Below, in pieces: positions 26,500 through 35,626 of a stretch of DNA of 64,000 nucleotides (positions are counted from its first letter, which is position 1; each line of letters begins with the position of its first letter). The translations under genes and the position numbers were made by a program. The notes below the pieces were generated by a model. That model did no database searches. It worked only from the letters and a program-made list of their open reading frames with translations, and was not told the DNA's origin. Source of the stretch: Nocardioides luti. GTDB taxonomy: Bacteria; Actinomycetota; Actinomycetes; Propionibacteriales; Nocardioidaceae. The DNA lies in NCBI RefSeq assembly GCF_014212315.1, contig NZ_JACKXE010000002.1, positions 62,001 through 126,000 of the forward strand, given 5' to 3'.

Positions 26500-26547
26500 C
26501 CGACAGTGTGGAACGTGTGGAACTCGATCAGCTCACGAAGGAGTTGA

Positions 26548-28305
26548 TCACTGCGTCACGTACAGGTCCTTGTAGTCAGGAGCGGCGATCTCGCCGTCAC
26601 CGACTCCGTTGCCGATCTTGGACCCGAACACGAAGAGCTCGTTGCGGAACGCGGTGGGGATGATCGGGAAGTACTTGGTCGAGATCTCCTCGTCCAGGGC
26701 ACCCCAAGCATCGGCCTGCTCCTCGAGCGGCTTCGCCGTGATGGCGTTCATCTCGTCGTCGATCGACTTCTCGGAGAAGAACGCGGTGTTGTACGCGGCA
26801 CCCGTCTTGGTCAGCGGCGGGACCATGGTGAGGCCCGACGGCCAGTCGGAGCACCAGTTGACGCCACGCATGTTGAGCGTCTTGTTGAGCTTGTCGTCCG
26901 GGTTCAGCCAGATGTTGTACGGCGAGTCCTGCACCGGAACACCCTTGATGCTGAAGCCGGCCTCTTCCATGCCCTTGACCAGGACCTTCTGGCTGGCGAC
27001 GGCGAGCGGGTCGGCCTCGTAGTAGATCATGGTGATCTTGAACTCGCCGGGCTCGTAGCCGGCCTCCTTCAGGAGCTCCTTCGACTTCTCCGGGTTGTAG
27101 GTGAACTGCTCACCGTCGACGAAGTAGTCGTGCTTGCCCGCCATGCCGGGAGGCATGATCGAGTTCGCGGGAACGCGCGTCACACCGGGGACCTCGCCAC
27201 CGGCGAGCCACATGTCCTGGTAGGGGTACGCGTAGGCGATCGCCTTGCGGACGTTGATGTCCGTGATCTTGGTGTAGTCGGGCGACAGGAAGCTGGTGCA
27301 CTGCGCCGACTGCTGGACGAGGCGGTCACCGAGCTCGGTGTTGGCCTTGTCGTAGTTGTTCGAGCCGAGCGAGGTCGACAGGGAGGTCTGCGACTCCGTG
27401 TTGTCGCTCAGCATGATCTGGTCGACCTTGGCCTGGTCCTGGTTGAACTTGAAGATCCACTTGTCGGCGTACTGGTGACGCGCCGGGTCGGTGTTCGGGT
27501 CCCACTGGTCGTTCTTGACCAGGACGAGCTCCTCGTTCGGGCGGAAGGACTCCACCTTGTAGGGGCCGTTCGACAGGATGTTCTGGCCGTAGTCCGGCGG
27601 GTTGCTGGCCTTGCCGAGGGGGGCCGGGCCCATGGCCATGAAGGCGCCCCAGTAGTCCATGTCCGGGAAGGGCTTGGCCATCTTGATGGTGATGTCGTTG
27701 CCGGAGACGGTGACGCCGTCCCACTTCTTGCCCTTGTCGGTGTACGGGCCCTTGTACTCGCCAGCCTGCGAGAAGTAGGTCTGGGAGTACTCGGTGCCGG
27801 GACCGGCCGGGAAGGTGTCGGAGTCCATGGAGCGCTGGATGCCCCAGGCGACCTCCTCCGCCGTGATCGGCTTGCCGTCCTGCCACTTGGCGTCGTCACG
27901 GATGGTGAACTTCCACTCCGTGAAGTCGTCGTTCGGCGTGCCGAGGTCGGTCGCGAGGTCGGGGACCAGGACCATCTCGCCGGTCTTCGGGTCGCGGGCG
28001 TACTGCGTCAGCGAACGGCTCGTGAGGGCCTGCTGGATCGAGTTGCCGGTGACCGACCACCCGTCCGTCGGGTCCATCGAGTCCGGGCCGGGGTCGCCGG
28101 GCAGGTAGACCGTGATGGTCCCGCCGGCAGCGGCACCGTCGACCTCCGCGGCGGGACCCTGACGGGTCGCGTCCTTGGTGACCTCGGGGGCTTCCGTGAA
28201 CTTCTTGTCAGGGTTCGCGCTGTTGTCGCCACCCGAGCCGCCACACGCGGCAAGGGCGAACAGAGCAGCACCGGCGACGACCGCCAGTGGCTTGGTCCGT
28301 CTCAT
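26548..28305 (-). CDS. Peptide/dipeptide ABC transporter substrate-binding lipoprotein (family 5)
   Basis: 585 residues. The lipoprotein signal (KPLAVVAGAALFALAACGGS) has the lipobox LAAC, so the mature protein should be lipid-anchored at Cys 19. The SBP_bac_5 fold is clear: GTITVYLPGDPGPDSMDPTD, LATDLGTPNDDFTEWKFTIR, DDAKWQDGKPITAEEVAWGI (the family signature) and DINVRKAIAYAYPYQDMWLA, then YNPEKSKELLKEAGYEPGEF. It captures peptides or related solutes outside the membrane and hands them to the two permeases. The ATG at 28305 has an AAAGG sequence about 9 bases upstream. The gene lies between the two permease genes, not at an operon end. Confidence 0.94.
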   Translation of the reverse strand: MRRTKPLAVVAGAALFALAACGGSGGDNSANPDKKFTEAPEVTKDATRQGPAAEVDGAAAGGTITVYLPGDPGPDSMDPTDGWSVTGNSIQQALTSRSLTQYARDPKTGEMVLVPDLATDLGTPNDDFTEWKFTIRDDAKWQDGKPITAEEVAWGIQRSMDSDTFPAGPGTEYSQTYFSQAGEYKGPYTDKGKKWDGVTVSGNDITIKMAKPFPDMDYWGAFMAMGPAPLGKASNPPDYGQNILSNGPYKVESFRPNEELVLVKNDQWDPNTDPARHQYADKWIFKFNQDQAKVDQIMLSDNTESQTSLSTSLGSNNYDKANTELGDRLVQQSAQCTSFLSPDYTKITDINVRKAIAYAYPYQDMWLAGGEVPGVTRVPANSIMPPGMAGKHDYFVDGEQFTYNPEKSKELLKEAGYEPGEFKITMIYYEADPLAVASQKVLVKGMEEAGFSIKGVPVQDSPYNIWLNPDDKLNKTLNMRGVNWCSDWPSGLTMVPPLTKTGAAYNTAFFSEKSIDDEMNAITAKPLEEQADAWGALDEEISTKYFPIIPTAFRNELFVFGSKIGNGVGDGEIAAPDYKDLYVTQ

Positions 28306-28370
28306 TGTCCAGCCTTTCTTATCTGTGTTCGTGCCGCCGAGGAGGATCGGGGGCAACGTCTGTGGTCGCG

Positions 28371-29399
28371 TCAGCGACGGGTCTTGGGGTCGAGCGCGTC
28401 GCGGACGGCGTCCCCCAGGAGGTTGAGCGCCAGCACCAGGGCGACGATGCCGATCATCGGCTCCCAGAGGTACAGCGGGTAGGTCTCGAAGAACTTGGTG
28501 GCGAGGTTGATCGTCTGGCCCCAGGAGATGCCCGAGGTGACGCCGATGCCGAGGTAGGCCAGGCCGGCCTCGGCGGCGACGAACGCCGGCAGCATCAGCG
28601 AGATCGAGATGACGATCGGAGCGGCGAGGTTCGGCAGCAGCTCCTTGATCAGGATCCGGCTGGTCGGCATGCCGAGCACCCGGGCGGCGAGCACGAACTC
28701 GCGCTCGCGCAGCGAGAGCACCTCACCGCGGATCAGGCGGGCGACGCCCATCCAGCCGAAGCCGGCGAGCACGACGATCAGCGCCCAGAACTGGATGCGC
28801 GGGTAGTTGTCGCTGGAGGCGAAGCGCTGGTTGATGATCGGCGCGATCACCAGGGCGGCCAGCAGGAAGGGGATCGTGAGGAACAGGTCGGTGAGGAACG
28901 AGACGACCTTGTCGACGACGCCGCCGAGGAAGCCGGCGACGAGGCCGAGCACGATGCCGAAGATCGCGGCGAAGAACGTCGCGGTCGCCGAGATCTCCAG
29001 CGAGGTGCGTGCGCCGTAGATCCAGTAGGCGAGGTTGTCGGTCGCCGAGTTGGGCGCGATGCCGAACGGGTGGTCCATGGTGAACGGGCCGTTGGGCGGG
29101 CCGTACTCCGGCAGCGGCAGGCCGCCGCCGAGGGCGTTGAGGTACTGGCTCGGCAGGACGGTCTCGGTGGAGACACCGAAGATCGCGCAGATCGGGCCGG
29201 CGAACACGGCGATCAGGATGAAGAACAGGGTGACGGCCGCACAGACCATCGCGATCTTGTCCTTGCGCAGACGTCCGAGTGCGATCCGCATGGGCGACTT
29301 GCCCGTGATCGCCTTGGCCTTCTTGCTGGTGGGATCGACCGGAGGCGGTTCATCGCTCAGGTGTCCCAGGGTCTCAGGCCCGGCAGTCTGTGCCGACAT
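28371..29399 (-). CDS. Peptide ABC transporter permease (DppC/OppC type)
   Basis: 342 residues. The N-terminal cytoplasmic stretch (DPTSKKAKAITGKSPMRIAL) precedes helix 1 (KIAMVCAAVTLFFILIAVFA), then an outside loop with GPPNGPFTMDHPFGIAPNSA, the HPFGTD-like motif of DppC. The coupling motif is LREREFVLAARVLGMPTSRI, and the C terminus is LNLLGDAVRDALDPKTRR. I chose the ATG at 29399, preceded by GGGGAG, over the ATG at 29414. It is the first gene of the five-gene transporter; the 147 bases between it and aspS should hold the operon promoter, but I cannot place it with confidence. Confidence 0.93.
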   Translation of the reverse strand: MSAQTAGPETLGHLSDEPPPVDPTSKKAKAITGKSPMRIALGRLRKDKIAMVCAAVTLFFILIAVFAGPICAIFGVSTETVLPSQYLNALGGGLPLPEYGPPNGPFTMDHPFGIAPNSATDNLAYWIYGARTSLEISATATFFAAIFGIVLGLVAGFLGGVVDKVVSFLTDLFLTIPFLLAALVIAPIINQRFASSDNYPRIQFWALIVVLAGFGWMGVARLIRGEVLSLREREFVLAARVLGMPTSRILIKELLPNLAAPIVISISLMLPAFVAAEAGLAYLGIGVTSGISWGQTINLATKFFETYPLYLWEPMIGIVALVLALNLLGDAVRDALDPKTRR

Positions 29400-29546
29400 G
29401 CTCTCCCCATACATCGTTCGAGACCGGGCTGCTCCCGGCCTGCTCCTGTGCGCGCCGTCGGTGACTCTATGTGACACAGACCGCACGGGCGATCACCTGC
29501 GCGTAACGATCTGGTCTCGCCGGACGGCGCGTGATTCTGTGGTGGT

Positions 29547-31322
29547 TCAGCTCTCCGGCGCGACGATCTTCGGGGGCGGGGCGTCCACGCCCGCCTCCTT
29601 GCGCTGCTCCGGCGTGATCGGGGCCGGGGCCGCCGTGAGCGGGTCGAAGCCGCCTCCGGACTTCGGGAAGGCGATGACGTCGCGGATCGAGTCGGTGCGT
29701 GCCAGGAGCGCGCAGATCCGGTCCATGCCCACCGCGATGCCGCCGTGCGGGGGCGCGCCGAACTTGAAGGCGTCGAGCAGGAAGCCGAACTTCTCCTCGG
29801 CCTGCTCCTCGCTGAGCCCCATCACGGCGAAGACCCGCTTCTGGACGTCCTCGCGGTGGATCCGGATCGAGCCGCCGCCGAGCTCGTTGCCGTTGCAGAC
29901 GATGTCGTAGGCGTAGGCCAGCGCGCTGCCGGGGTCGGTGTCGAAGGTGTCGGCGAACTCCGGCTTCGGACCGGTGAACGCGTGGTGCACGGCCGTCCAG
30001 GCGCCCGCCCCGACCGCGACGTCGCCGCTGGCGACGGCGTCGGAGGCCGGCTCGAACATCGGAGCGTCGACGACCCAGGTGAAGGCGAAGGCGTCCTCGT
30101 CGATGAGGCCGCAGCGGCGCCCGATCTCGAGGCGCGCCGCGCCGAGCAGCGCCCGGCTGGACTTGGTGGCGCCGGCGGCGAAGAAGATGCAGTCACCGGG
30201 CTGGGCACCGACGTGGGCGGCCAGGCCGGCCTTCTCCTCGTCGGTGATGTTCTTGGCGACCGGGCCGCCGAGCTCGCCGTCCTCCTGGACCAGCACGTAG
30301 GCCAGTCCCTTGGCGCCCCGCTGCTTGGCCCACTCCTGCCAGGCGTCGAGCTGCTTGCGGGGCTGGCTCGCGCCTCCCGGCATGACGACGGCGCCGACGT
30401 ACTCCGACTGGAACACGCGGAACGTCGTGTCGGCGAAGTACGCCGTGCACTCGACCAGCTCGTTGCCGAGCCGGAGGTCGGGCTTGTCCGAGCCGTACTT
30501 CTCCATCGCCTCGGCGTAGGTCATCCGCGGGATCGGCCGCGGGATGTCGACGTCGATGAGCTTCCACATCGCGGCGAGGACGTCCTCCATGAGGGCGATG
30601 ACGTCGTCCTGATCGACGAAGCTCATCTCGACGTCCAGCTGGGTGAACTCCGGCTGCCGGTCGGCGCGGAAGTCCTCGTCGCGGTAGCAGCGGGCGATCT
30701 GGTAGTAGCGCTCCATGCCGGCGACCATGAGCAGCTGCTTGAACAGCTGCGGGCTCTGGGGCAGGGCGTACCAGCTGCCGGGCTGCAGGCGGGCCGGCAC
30801 CAGGAAGTCGCGGGCACCCTCGGGCGTGGAACGGGTCAGGGTCGGCGTCTCGATCTCGACGAACGCGTGCTGGTCGAGCACGTCGCGGGCCGCCTTGTTG
30901 ACCTTGCTGCGCAGGCGCAGGGCGGCGTTCGGGCCGGAGCGGCGCAGGTCGAGGTAGCGGTGCTTGAGCCGCGCCTCCTCCCCCACGTCGATGTGGTCGC
31001 TGATCGGGAACGGCAGCGGGGCGGCGGCGCTGAGCACCTCGACGTCGGTCGCGACGACCTCGACCGCACCGGTCGCCAGGTTGGGGTTCTCGTTGCCGTC
31101 GCGGCGGGCGGCGACCTCGCCGGTCACCCGCAGGCAGAACTCCGAGCGGAGCTGGTGGGCGACGTCCTCGTCGCGGATCACGACCTGCACGACGCCGCTG
31201 GCCTCGCGCAGGTCGATGAAGGCCACCCCGCCGTGGTCACGACGGTTGGCCACCCACCCGGCGAGGGTGACGGTCTGGCCGACGTGCTCGGCGCGGAGGG
31301 CGCCGGCGTCCTGGGTGCGCAT
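29547..31322 (-). CDS. aspS: Aspartyl-tRNA synthetase (bacterial type; perhaps Asp/Asn non-discriminating)
   Basis: 591 residues. The anticodon-binding OB domain is at the N terminus ([20 protein letters not shown]). The class II catalytic core has [80 protein letters not shown] and [20 protein letters not shown]. The bacterial GAD insertion lies in the middle ([20 protein letters not shown]). Whether it also charges tRNA-Asn cannot be judged from this window. The ATG at 31322 shares one base with the hisS TGA, so the synthetases are coupled. Confidence 0.97.
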   Translation of the reverse strand: MRTQDAGALRAEHVGQTVTLAGWVANRRDHGGVAFIDLREASGVVQVVIRDEDVAHQLRSEFCLRVTGEVAARRDGNENPNLATGAVEVVATDVEVLSAAAPLPFPISDHIDVGEEARLKHRYLDLRRSGPNAALRLRSKVNKAARDVLDQHAFVEIETPTLTRSTPEGARDFLVPARLQPGSWYALPQSPQLFKQLLMVAGMERYYQIARCYRDEDFRADRQPEFTQLDVEMSFVDQDDVIALMEDVLAAMWKLIDVDIPRPIPRMTYAEAMEKYGSDKPDLRLGNELVECTAYFADTTFRVFQSEYVGAVVMPGGASQPRKQLDAWQEWAKQRGAKGLAYVLVQEDGELGGPVAKNITDEEKAGLAAHVGAQPGDCIFFAAGATKSSRALLGAARLEIGRRCGLIDEDAFAFTWVVDAPMFEPASDAVASGDVAVGAGAWTAVHHAFTGPKPEFADTFDTDPGSALAYAYDIVCNGNELGGGSIRIHREDVQKRVFAVMGLSEEQAEEKFGFLLDAFKFGAPPHGGIAVGMDRICALLARTDSIRDVIAFPKSGGGFDPLTAAPAPITPEQRKEAGVDAPPPKIVAPES

Positions 31323-32668
31323 CACTGCTGTGTCTCCTTGATCAGGACCTGCGGGTGCAGGTCCTCGGTGGGTGGGGTCCAGGAGGCCGGGTCGGCCCCG
31401 ACCTGGTCCCCGCTGCGGATGTCCTTGACCTGGTGCCCGTCGTCCCCGGCGAACCAGACGAACGGGATGCCGCGCCGCTCGGCGTACCGGATCTGCTTGC
31501 CGAACTTCTGCGGGCTGGCCGCGACCTCGCAGGCGATGTCGCGGGCACGCAGGGCGTCGGCGGTCGCGTCGGCGTCCGCGCGGGACTCCTCGTCGGCGAG
31601 GGCGACCAGCACGACACTGGGCACGGAGCGGTCGGCGGTGAGCTCGCCCTTGTTGAACAGCGGCACCAGCACCCGGCTCACGCCGAGCGAGATCCCGACG
31701 CCGGGGTACGTCGTACGCCCGTCGCTGGCGAGGGCGTCGTAGCGACCGCCCGAGCAGATCGAGCCGAGGGACTCGCGCCCCACGAGCCGGGTCTCGAAGA
31801 CCGTGCCGGTGTAGTAGTCGAGCCCGCGCGCGATCGACAGGTCCGCGACGACGGTGACCTTGTCGCTCACGAGCGGGGCGCAGCCGCGCACCAGGGCGGC
31901 AAGCTCCTCGAGCCCCTCGTCGAGGAGCGGGTGGGAGACGCCCAAGGCGCGCACCTGCTCGACGAAGGAGTCGTCGGTGGCTTTGATCGTCGCGAGCCGC
32001 AGGCACTGGTCGGCCTGGTCGTCGCGCAGGCCGACCTCGTCGACGAGGAGCGTGCGGACGGCGTCGACCGGCAGCTTGTCGAGCTTGTCGACGACCCGCA
32101 TGACCTCGTCGAGGTCCTCGGCGCCGAGACCGGCGTAGAACCCCTGGATCAGCTTGCGGTTGTTCACCTGCAGCCGGAACGCCGGCAGGAAGTCGAGGCG
32201 GCTGAGCGCGTCGATCATCACCCGGGCGATCTCGACGTCGTGGTGGAAGGGCAGGACGTCGCGGCCGACGATGTCGATGTCGGCCTGGGTGAACTCGCGG
32301 TAACGGCCGTCCTGCGGCCGCTCCCCCCGCCAGGCCTTCTGGATCTGGAAGCGCCGGAACGGGAACTCGAGCTTGCCGGCGTTCTCGAGCACGTAGCGCG
32401 CGAACGGGACGGTCAGGTCGAAGTGCAGCCCGAGGCCGGCGTCGCTGGTGCTGTCGTCCGCCTGCAGCCGGCGCAGGACGTAGACCTCCTTGGAGGTGTC
32501 GCCCTTGCGCAGCAGCTGGTCGAGGGGCTCCACGGCGCGCGTCTCGATGCCGGCGAACCCGTGCAGCTGGAAGGTGTGGCGCAGCGAGTCGATCACCTGC
32601 TGCTCGACGAAGCGCTCGGCGGGCAGCAGCTCGGGGAACCCGCTGAGCGGGGACGGCTTGTTGGCCAT
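31322..32668 (-). CDS. hisS: Histidyl-tRNA synthetase
   Basis: 448 residues. It begins [20 protein letters not shown]. Core motifs include [40 protein letters not shown] with [13 protein letters not shown], and the HisRS-specific [20 protein letters not shown]. It continues with [16 protein letters not shown]. The C-terminal anticodon domain is present ([20 protein letters not shown]). The ATG at 32668 lies six bases after the metallo-hydrolase stop. hisS next to aspS and after relA and a glyoxalase-like gene matches M. tuberculosis order. Confidence 0.97.
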   Translation of the reverse strand: MANKPSPLSGFPELLPAERFVEQQVIDSLRHTFQLHGFAGIETRAVEPLDQLLRKGDTSKEVYVLRRLQADDSTSDAGLGLHFDLTVPFARYVLENAGKLEFPFRRFQIQKAWRGERPQDGRYREFTQADIDIVGRDVLPFHHDVEIARVMIDALSRLDFLPAFRLQVNNRKLIQGFYAGLGAEDLDEVMRVVDKLDKLPVDAVRTLLVDEVGLRDDQADQCLRLATIKATDDSFVEQVRALGVSHPLLDEGLEELAALVRGCAPLVSDKVTVVADLSIARGLDYYTGTVFETRLVGRESLGSICSGGRYDALASDGRTTYPGVGISLGVSRVLVPLFNKGELTADRSVPSVVLVALADEESRADADATADALRARDIACEVAASPQKFGKQIRYAERRGIPFVWFAGDDGHQVKDIRSGDQVGADPASWTPPTEDLHPQVLIKETQQ

Positions 32669-32673
32669 GGTGT

Positions 32674-33384
32674 TCAGAGACCTCGGGTGACTCGACCCGC
32701 GTCGCCCTCGCCGAGGAGGTCGAGCAGGTAGGGGTTGGTCGCGCGCTCGCGGCCGATGGACGTCTGGTCGCCGTGGCCCGGCAGCACGACCACGTCGTCG
32801 GCGAGCGGCAGCACCTTGGTGGTGAGGCTGCGCAGCATCGTCGGGTGGTCGCCGCCGGGCAGGTCGGTGCGGCCGATCGACCCCTGGAACAGCAGGTCGC
32901 CCGAGAACATCAGCTCGGAGATGTCCGCGTCGGCGTACGGCGTGCGGAACGTGACCGAGCCCTGGGTGTGCCCGGGGGTGTGGTCGACGACGAAGCGGAG
33001 GCCGGCGAGCTCGAGCTCCTGGAGGTCGTCGAGCTCCTGGACGTCGTCCGGCTCGGCCCACTGGTAGTTGCCGCCGAGCAGCATCTGGGTGGTCTCGCGG
33101 GACATCCCGGCCATCGGGTCGGACAGCAGGTGCCGGTCGCTGGGGTGGATCCACGCGGTGGCGTCGTAGGTCCCCGCGACGGGGGCGACGCACCACATGT
33201 GGTCGACGTGGCCGTGGGTGACGAGGACCGCGACCGGCTTGAGCCGGTGCTCGCGGACGACCTCGGCCACCCCGTCGGCGGCGTCCTTGCCCGGGTCGAT
33301 GACGACGCACTCGGCACCCGGGCCGGTGGCCGCGACGTAGCAGTTCGTCCCCCAGGGCCCAGCGGGGAATCCGGCGATCAGCAC
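32674..33384 (-). CDS. MBL-fold metallo-hydrolase, glyoxalase II-like
   Basis: 236 residues. The metal motif [10 protein letters not shown] (HxHxDH) is complete, with the later ligand His in [12 protein letters not shown], the Asp in [20 protein letters not shown] and the His in [16 protein letters not shown]. These are the binuclear metal ligands of glyoxalase II-type hydrolases. The likely substrate is a thioester such as S-lactoyl thiol, but actinobacteria use mycothiol, so the true substrate is open. An orthologue (Rv2581c) stands beside hisS in M. tuberculosis. Confidence 0.9.
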   Translation of the reverse strand: MLIAGFPAGPWGTNCYVAATGPGAECVVIDPGKDAADGVAEVVREHRLKPVAVLVTHGHVDHMWCVAPVAGTYDATAWIHPSDRHLLSDPMAGMSRETTQMLLGGNYQWAEPDDVQELDDLQELELAGLRFVVDHTPGHTQGSVTFRTPYADADISELMFSGDLLFQGSIGRTDLPGGDHPTMLRSLTTKVLPLADDVVVLPGHGDQTSIGRERATNPYLLDLLGEGDAGRVTRGL

Positions 33385-33532
33385 CGGACCACACTATCCG
33401 TGGCGGGGCCCGCCCGTGCCACCGGTGCGCGCGCACCGGGGTGGTCGCGCCGGGAGCGGCGTCCGCGGCCATGACTAGCATGGGTGCCTGTTCCATCCAG
33501 AGGCACGCGGACGAATCGAGTGGAGTGCACCA

Positions 33533-34762
33533 GTGACGAGTCATCAGTGGGGTCGGGTCGACGACGACGGGACCGTCTACGTGAAGACCGCCGAGGGCGA
33601 GCGCTCGGTCGGCCAGTACCCCGAGGGCACGCCCGAGGAGGCACTCGCGTTCTTCACCGAGCGGTACGCCGCGCTCGCGTTCGAGGTCGAGCTGCTCGAG
33701 AAGCGCATCAACTCCGGCGTCATGTCGCCCGAGGAGGCCGTCGAGTCGGTGAGGACGGTCACCGCGCAGGTGAGCGACGCCAACGCCGTCGGCGACCTCG
33801 CCAGCCTGGTGACGCGGCTCGAGGCGCTCGCGCCGGTCATCGACAAGCAGCGCGAGGCGCGCAAGGTCGAGAAGGCGCAGAAGGCCGCCGAGTCGCGGGT
33901 GCAGAAGGAGAAGATCGTCGGCGAGGCCGAGAAGCTCGCCGAGGGCAGCGACTGGCGCAACGGCGCGAACCGCCTCCGCGAGCTGCTCGACGAGTGGAAG
34001 GCACTCCCCCGCATCGACCGCTCCAGCGACGATGCGCTCTGGCGCCGCTTCTCGACCGCGCGGACGGCGTACACCCGGCGCCGCAAGGCGCACTTCGCCG
34101 AGCAGCACGAGAAGCGCGACACCGCGCGGGTCGTCAAGGAGCGGCTCGCCACCGAGGCAGAGGCGCTCGCCACGTCCACCGAGTGGGGCCTGACCGCCGG
34201 CCGGTACCGCGACCTGATGCGCGACTGGAAGGCCGCCGGCCCCGCGCCGCGCGACGTCGACGACGCGCTCTGGAAGCGCTTCCGCGGCGCCCAGGACACC
34301 TTCTTCGGCGCCCGCGACGCCGCTGCCGCCGCCGAGGACCAGGAGTTCGCCGCGAACGCCGAGGTCAAGGAGAAGCTGCTTGTCGAGGCGGAGGCGCTGG
34401 TCCCCGTGACCGACCTCGAGGCCGCGAAGAAGGCCTTCCGCGACCTCGCCGACCGCTGGGACGCGGCCGGCAAGGTCCCCCGCGACCGGATGAAGGAGCT
34501 CGAGGGCCGGATCCGCGCCGTCGAGAACGCCATCCGCGGCGTCGAGGACGACCAGTGGCGCAAGTCCGACCCCGAGAAGTCCGCCCGCGCCGACGACATG
34601 GTCTCCAAGCTCGAGGCCGCCATCGCCGACGTCGAGGCCGACCTCGAGAAGGCCCGCGCCGCCAGCAACGACAAGTTGGTCAAGGACCTCGAGGAGAACC
34701 TCGCCTCCCGCCAGTCCTTCCTGGAGATGGCCAAGCGCGCCAGCGCCGACTTCTCCGGCTGA
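33533..34762 (+). CDS. DUF349 domain protein
   Basis: 409 residues, helical, with three DUF349 units. They are spaced along the protein as EAEKLAEGSDWRNGANRLRE with DDALWRRFSTARTAYTRRRK, then EWGLTAGRYRDLMRDWKAAG with DDALWKRFRGAQDTFFGARD, then a weaker EAAKKAFRDLADRWDAAGKV. A beta-rich N terminus (HQWGRVDDDGTVYVKTAEGE) precedes them. The C-terminal part is a coiled coil (VSKLEAAIADVEADLEKARA). The function is unknown. The GTG at 33533 has GGAG seven bases upstream. It is one of the few plus-strand genes here, divergent from the hydrolase gene across 148 bases. Confidence 0.88.
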   Translation: MTSHQWGRVDDDGTVYVKTAEGERSVGQYPEGTPEEALAFFTERYAALAFEVELLEKRINSGVMSPEEAVESVRTVTAQVSDANAVGDLASLVTRLEALAPVIDKQREARKVEKAQKAAESRVQKEKIVGEAEKLAEGSDWRNGANRLRELLDEWKALPRIDRSSDDALWRRFSTARTAYTRRRKAHFAEQHEKRDTARVVKERLATEAEALATSTEWGLTAGRYRDLMRDWKAAGPAPRDVDDALWKRFRGAQDTFFGARDAAAAAEDQEFAANAEVKEKLLVEAEALVPVTDLEAAKKAFRDLADRWDAAGKVPRDRMKELEGRIRAVENAIRGVEDDQWRKSDPEKSARADDMVSKLEAAIADVEADLEKARAASNDKLVKDLEENLASRQSFLEMAKRASADFSG

Positions 34763-34773
34763 CCTCGAGCGGG

Positions 34774-35006
34774 TCGTTGGTCGAGTAGGTCGCGCCATTC
34801 GTTGGTCGAGTAGGTCGCGCCATTCGTTGGTCGAGTAGGTCGCGCCAGCGACCGTATCGAGACCCCGCCGCTCGCCGGTCGCGTCGTTCGTCGGTCGAGT
34901 AGGTCGCGCTAGCGACCGTATCGAGACCCAAGGGTGGGGTCGCTGGTCGAGTAGGTCGCGCCATTCGTTGGTCGAGTAGGTCGCGCCAGCGACCGTATCG
35001 AGACCC
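34774..35006. repeat. Array of CGTTGGTCGAGTAGG/TATCGAGACC palindromic repeats (array 2)
   Basis: Six full or truncated units lie between the DUF349 gene and the GIY-YIG gene; the 303-base gap from 34763 to 35065 holds little else. Full units run from CGTTGGTCGAGTAG to GTATCGAGACCC with a strong central hairpin GGTCGC-GCCA-GCGACC. Truncated units end at CGCCA and join the next unit at TTCGTTGG, giving a 25-base period. All units share the orientation of units B to E in array 1. The last full unit (34965-35006) ends 59 bases before the GIY-YIG start. Confidence 0.9.
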
Positions 35007-35065
35007 TCTCCACAGGCCGCACATCGACGATGGCGAGCGGCCGCAAGCGCGACGAGACTGGCCCG

Positions 35066-35347
35066 ATGGCCTACACCTACATGCTCGAGTGCTCGGACGG
35101 GAGCTTCTACGTCGGCAGCACGAGGAACCTGGAGCGGCGCCTGCACGAGCACGCCACCGGGATGGGAGCGGAGTACACCCGGGAGCGACTCCCCGTGCGA
35201 CTGGTCTGGATCGAGGAGTTCGAGAACGTCGGTCTGGCCTTCGCCCGTGAGAAGCAGGTCCAGAACTGGAGCAGGAAGAAGCGGCTCGCGCTCATCGCCG
35301 GGTCGTACGGCGAGCTGCCGGCGCTCGCCAGGAAGCACTTCGACTGA
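35066..35347 (+). CDS. GIY-YIG single-domain nuclease (UPF0213/YhbQ-like)
   Basis: 93 residues from an ATG at 35066; an in-frame ATG at 35030 would add 12 poorly conserved residues. The GIY-YIG core is MAYTYMLECSDGSFYVGSTR (Y-M-L for GIY, YVG for YIG), followed by the catalytic Arg/His region NLERRLHEHATGMGAEYTRE and the acidic IEEFENVGLAFAREKQVQNW with the metal-binding Glu. The C terminus KKRLALIAGSYGELPALARK is typical of the YhbQ group. The stop codon directly abuts an inverted palindromic repeat, so the gene is enclosed by opposed repeat arrays. The role is unknown. Confidence 0.9.
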   Translation: MAYTYMLECSDGSFYVGSTRNLERRLHEHATGMGAEYTRERLPVRLVWIEEFENVGLAFAREKQVQNWSRKKRLALIAGSYGELPALARKHFD

Positions 35348-35620
35348 GGGTCTCGATACGGTCGCTGCGCGACCTACTCGACCAACGAGACGCGGCACCT
35401 GCTTGACCAGCGATCCCACCGACGTGGTCTCGATACGGTCGCTGCGCGACCCACTCGACCAACGAGACGCGGCACCTGCTCGACCAGCGATCCCACCGAC
35501 GTGGTCTCGATACGGTCGCTGCGCGACCTACTCGACCAACGAAACGCGGCACCTGCTCGACCAACCCTCACTGCCCGGGTCTCGATACGGTCGCTGCGCG
35601 ACCTGGTCGACCAACGAAGC
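35348..35620. repeat. Array of GGTCTCGATACGG palindromic repeats, inverted relative to array 2 (array 3)
   Basis: Four units begin at 35349, 35426, 35503 and 35578, a 75-77-base tandem period. Each runs from GGTCTCGATACGG to CTCGACCAACGA with a central hairpin GGTCGC-TGC-GCGACC. Units are separated by a conserved 35-base spacer (ACGCGGCACCTGCT and CCCACCGACGT). They point opposite to the units of array 2, so the GIY-YIG gene lies between inverted copies. The last unit ends a few bases before the relA stop (35627). Confidence 0.9.
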
Positions 35621-35626
35621 GTTGGG

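Noticed and set aside
34774-35620. Possible CRISPR array
   Set aside because: The repeats are palindromic and occur in both orientations, spacers are duplicated or absent, and no cas gene is near. The layout fits REP-like elements.
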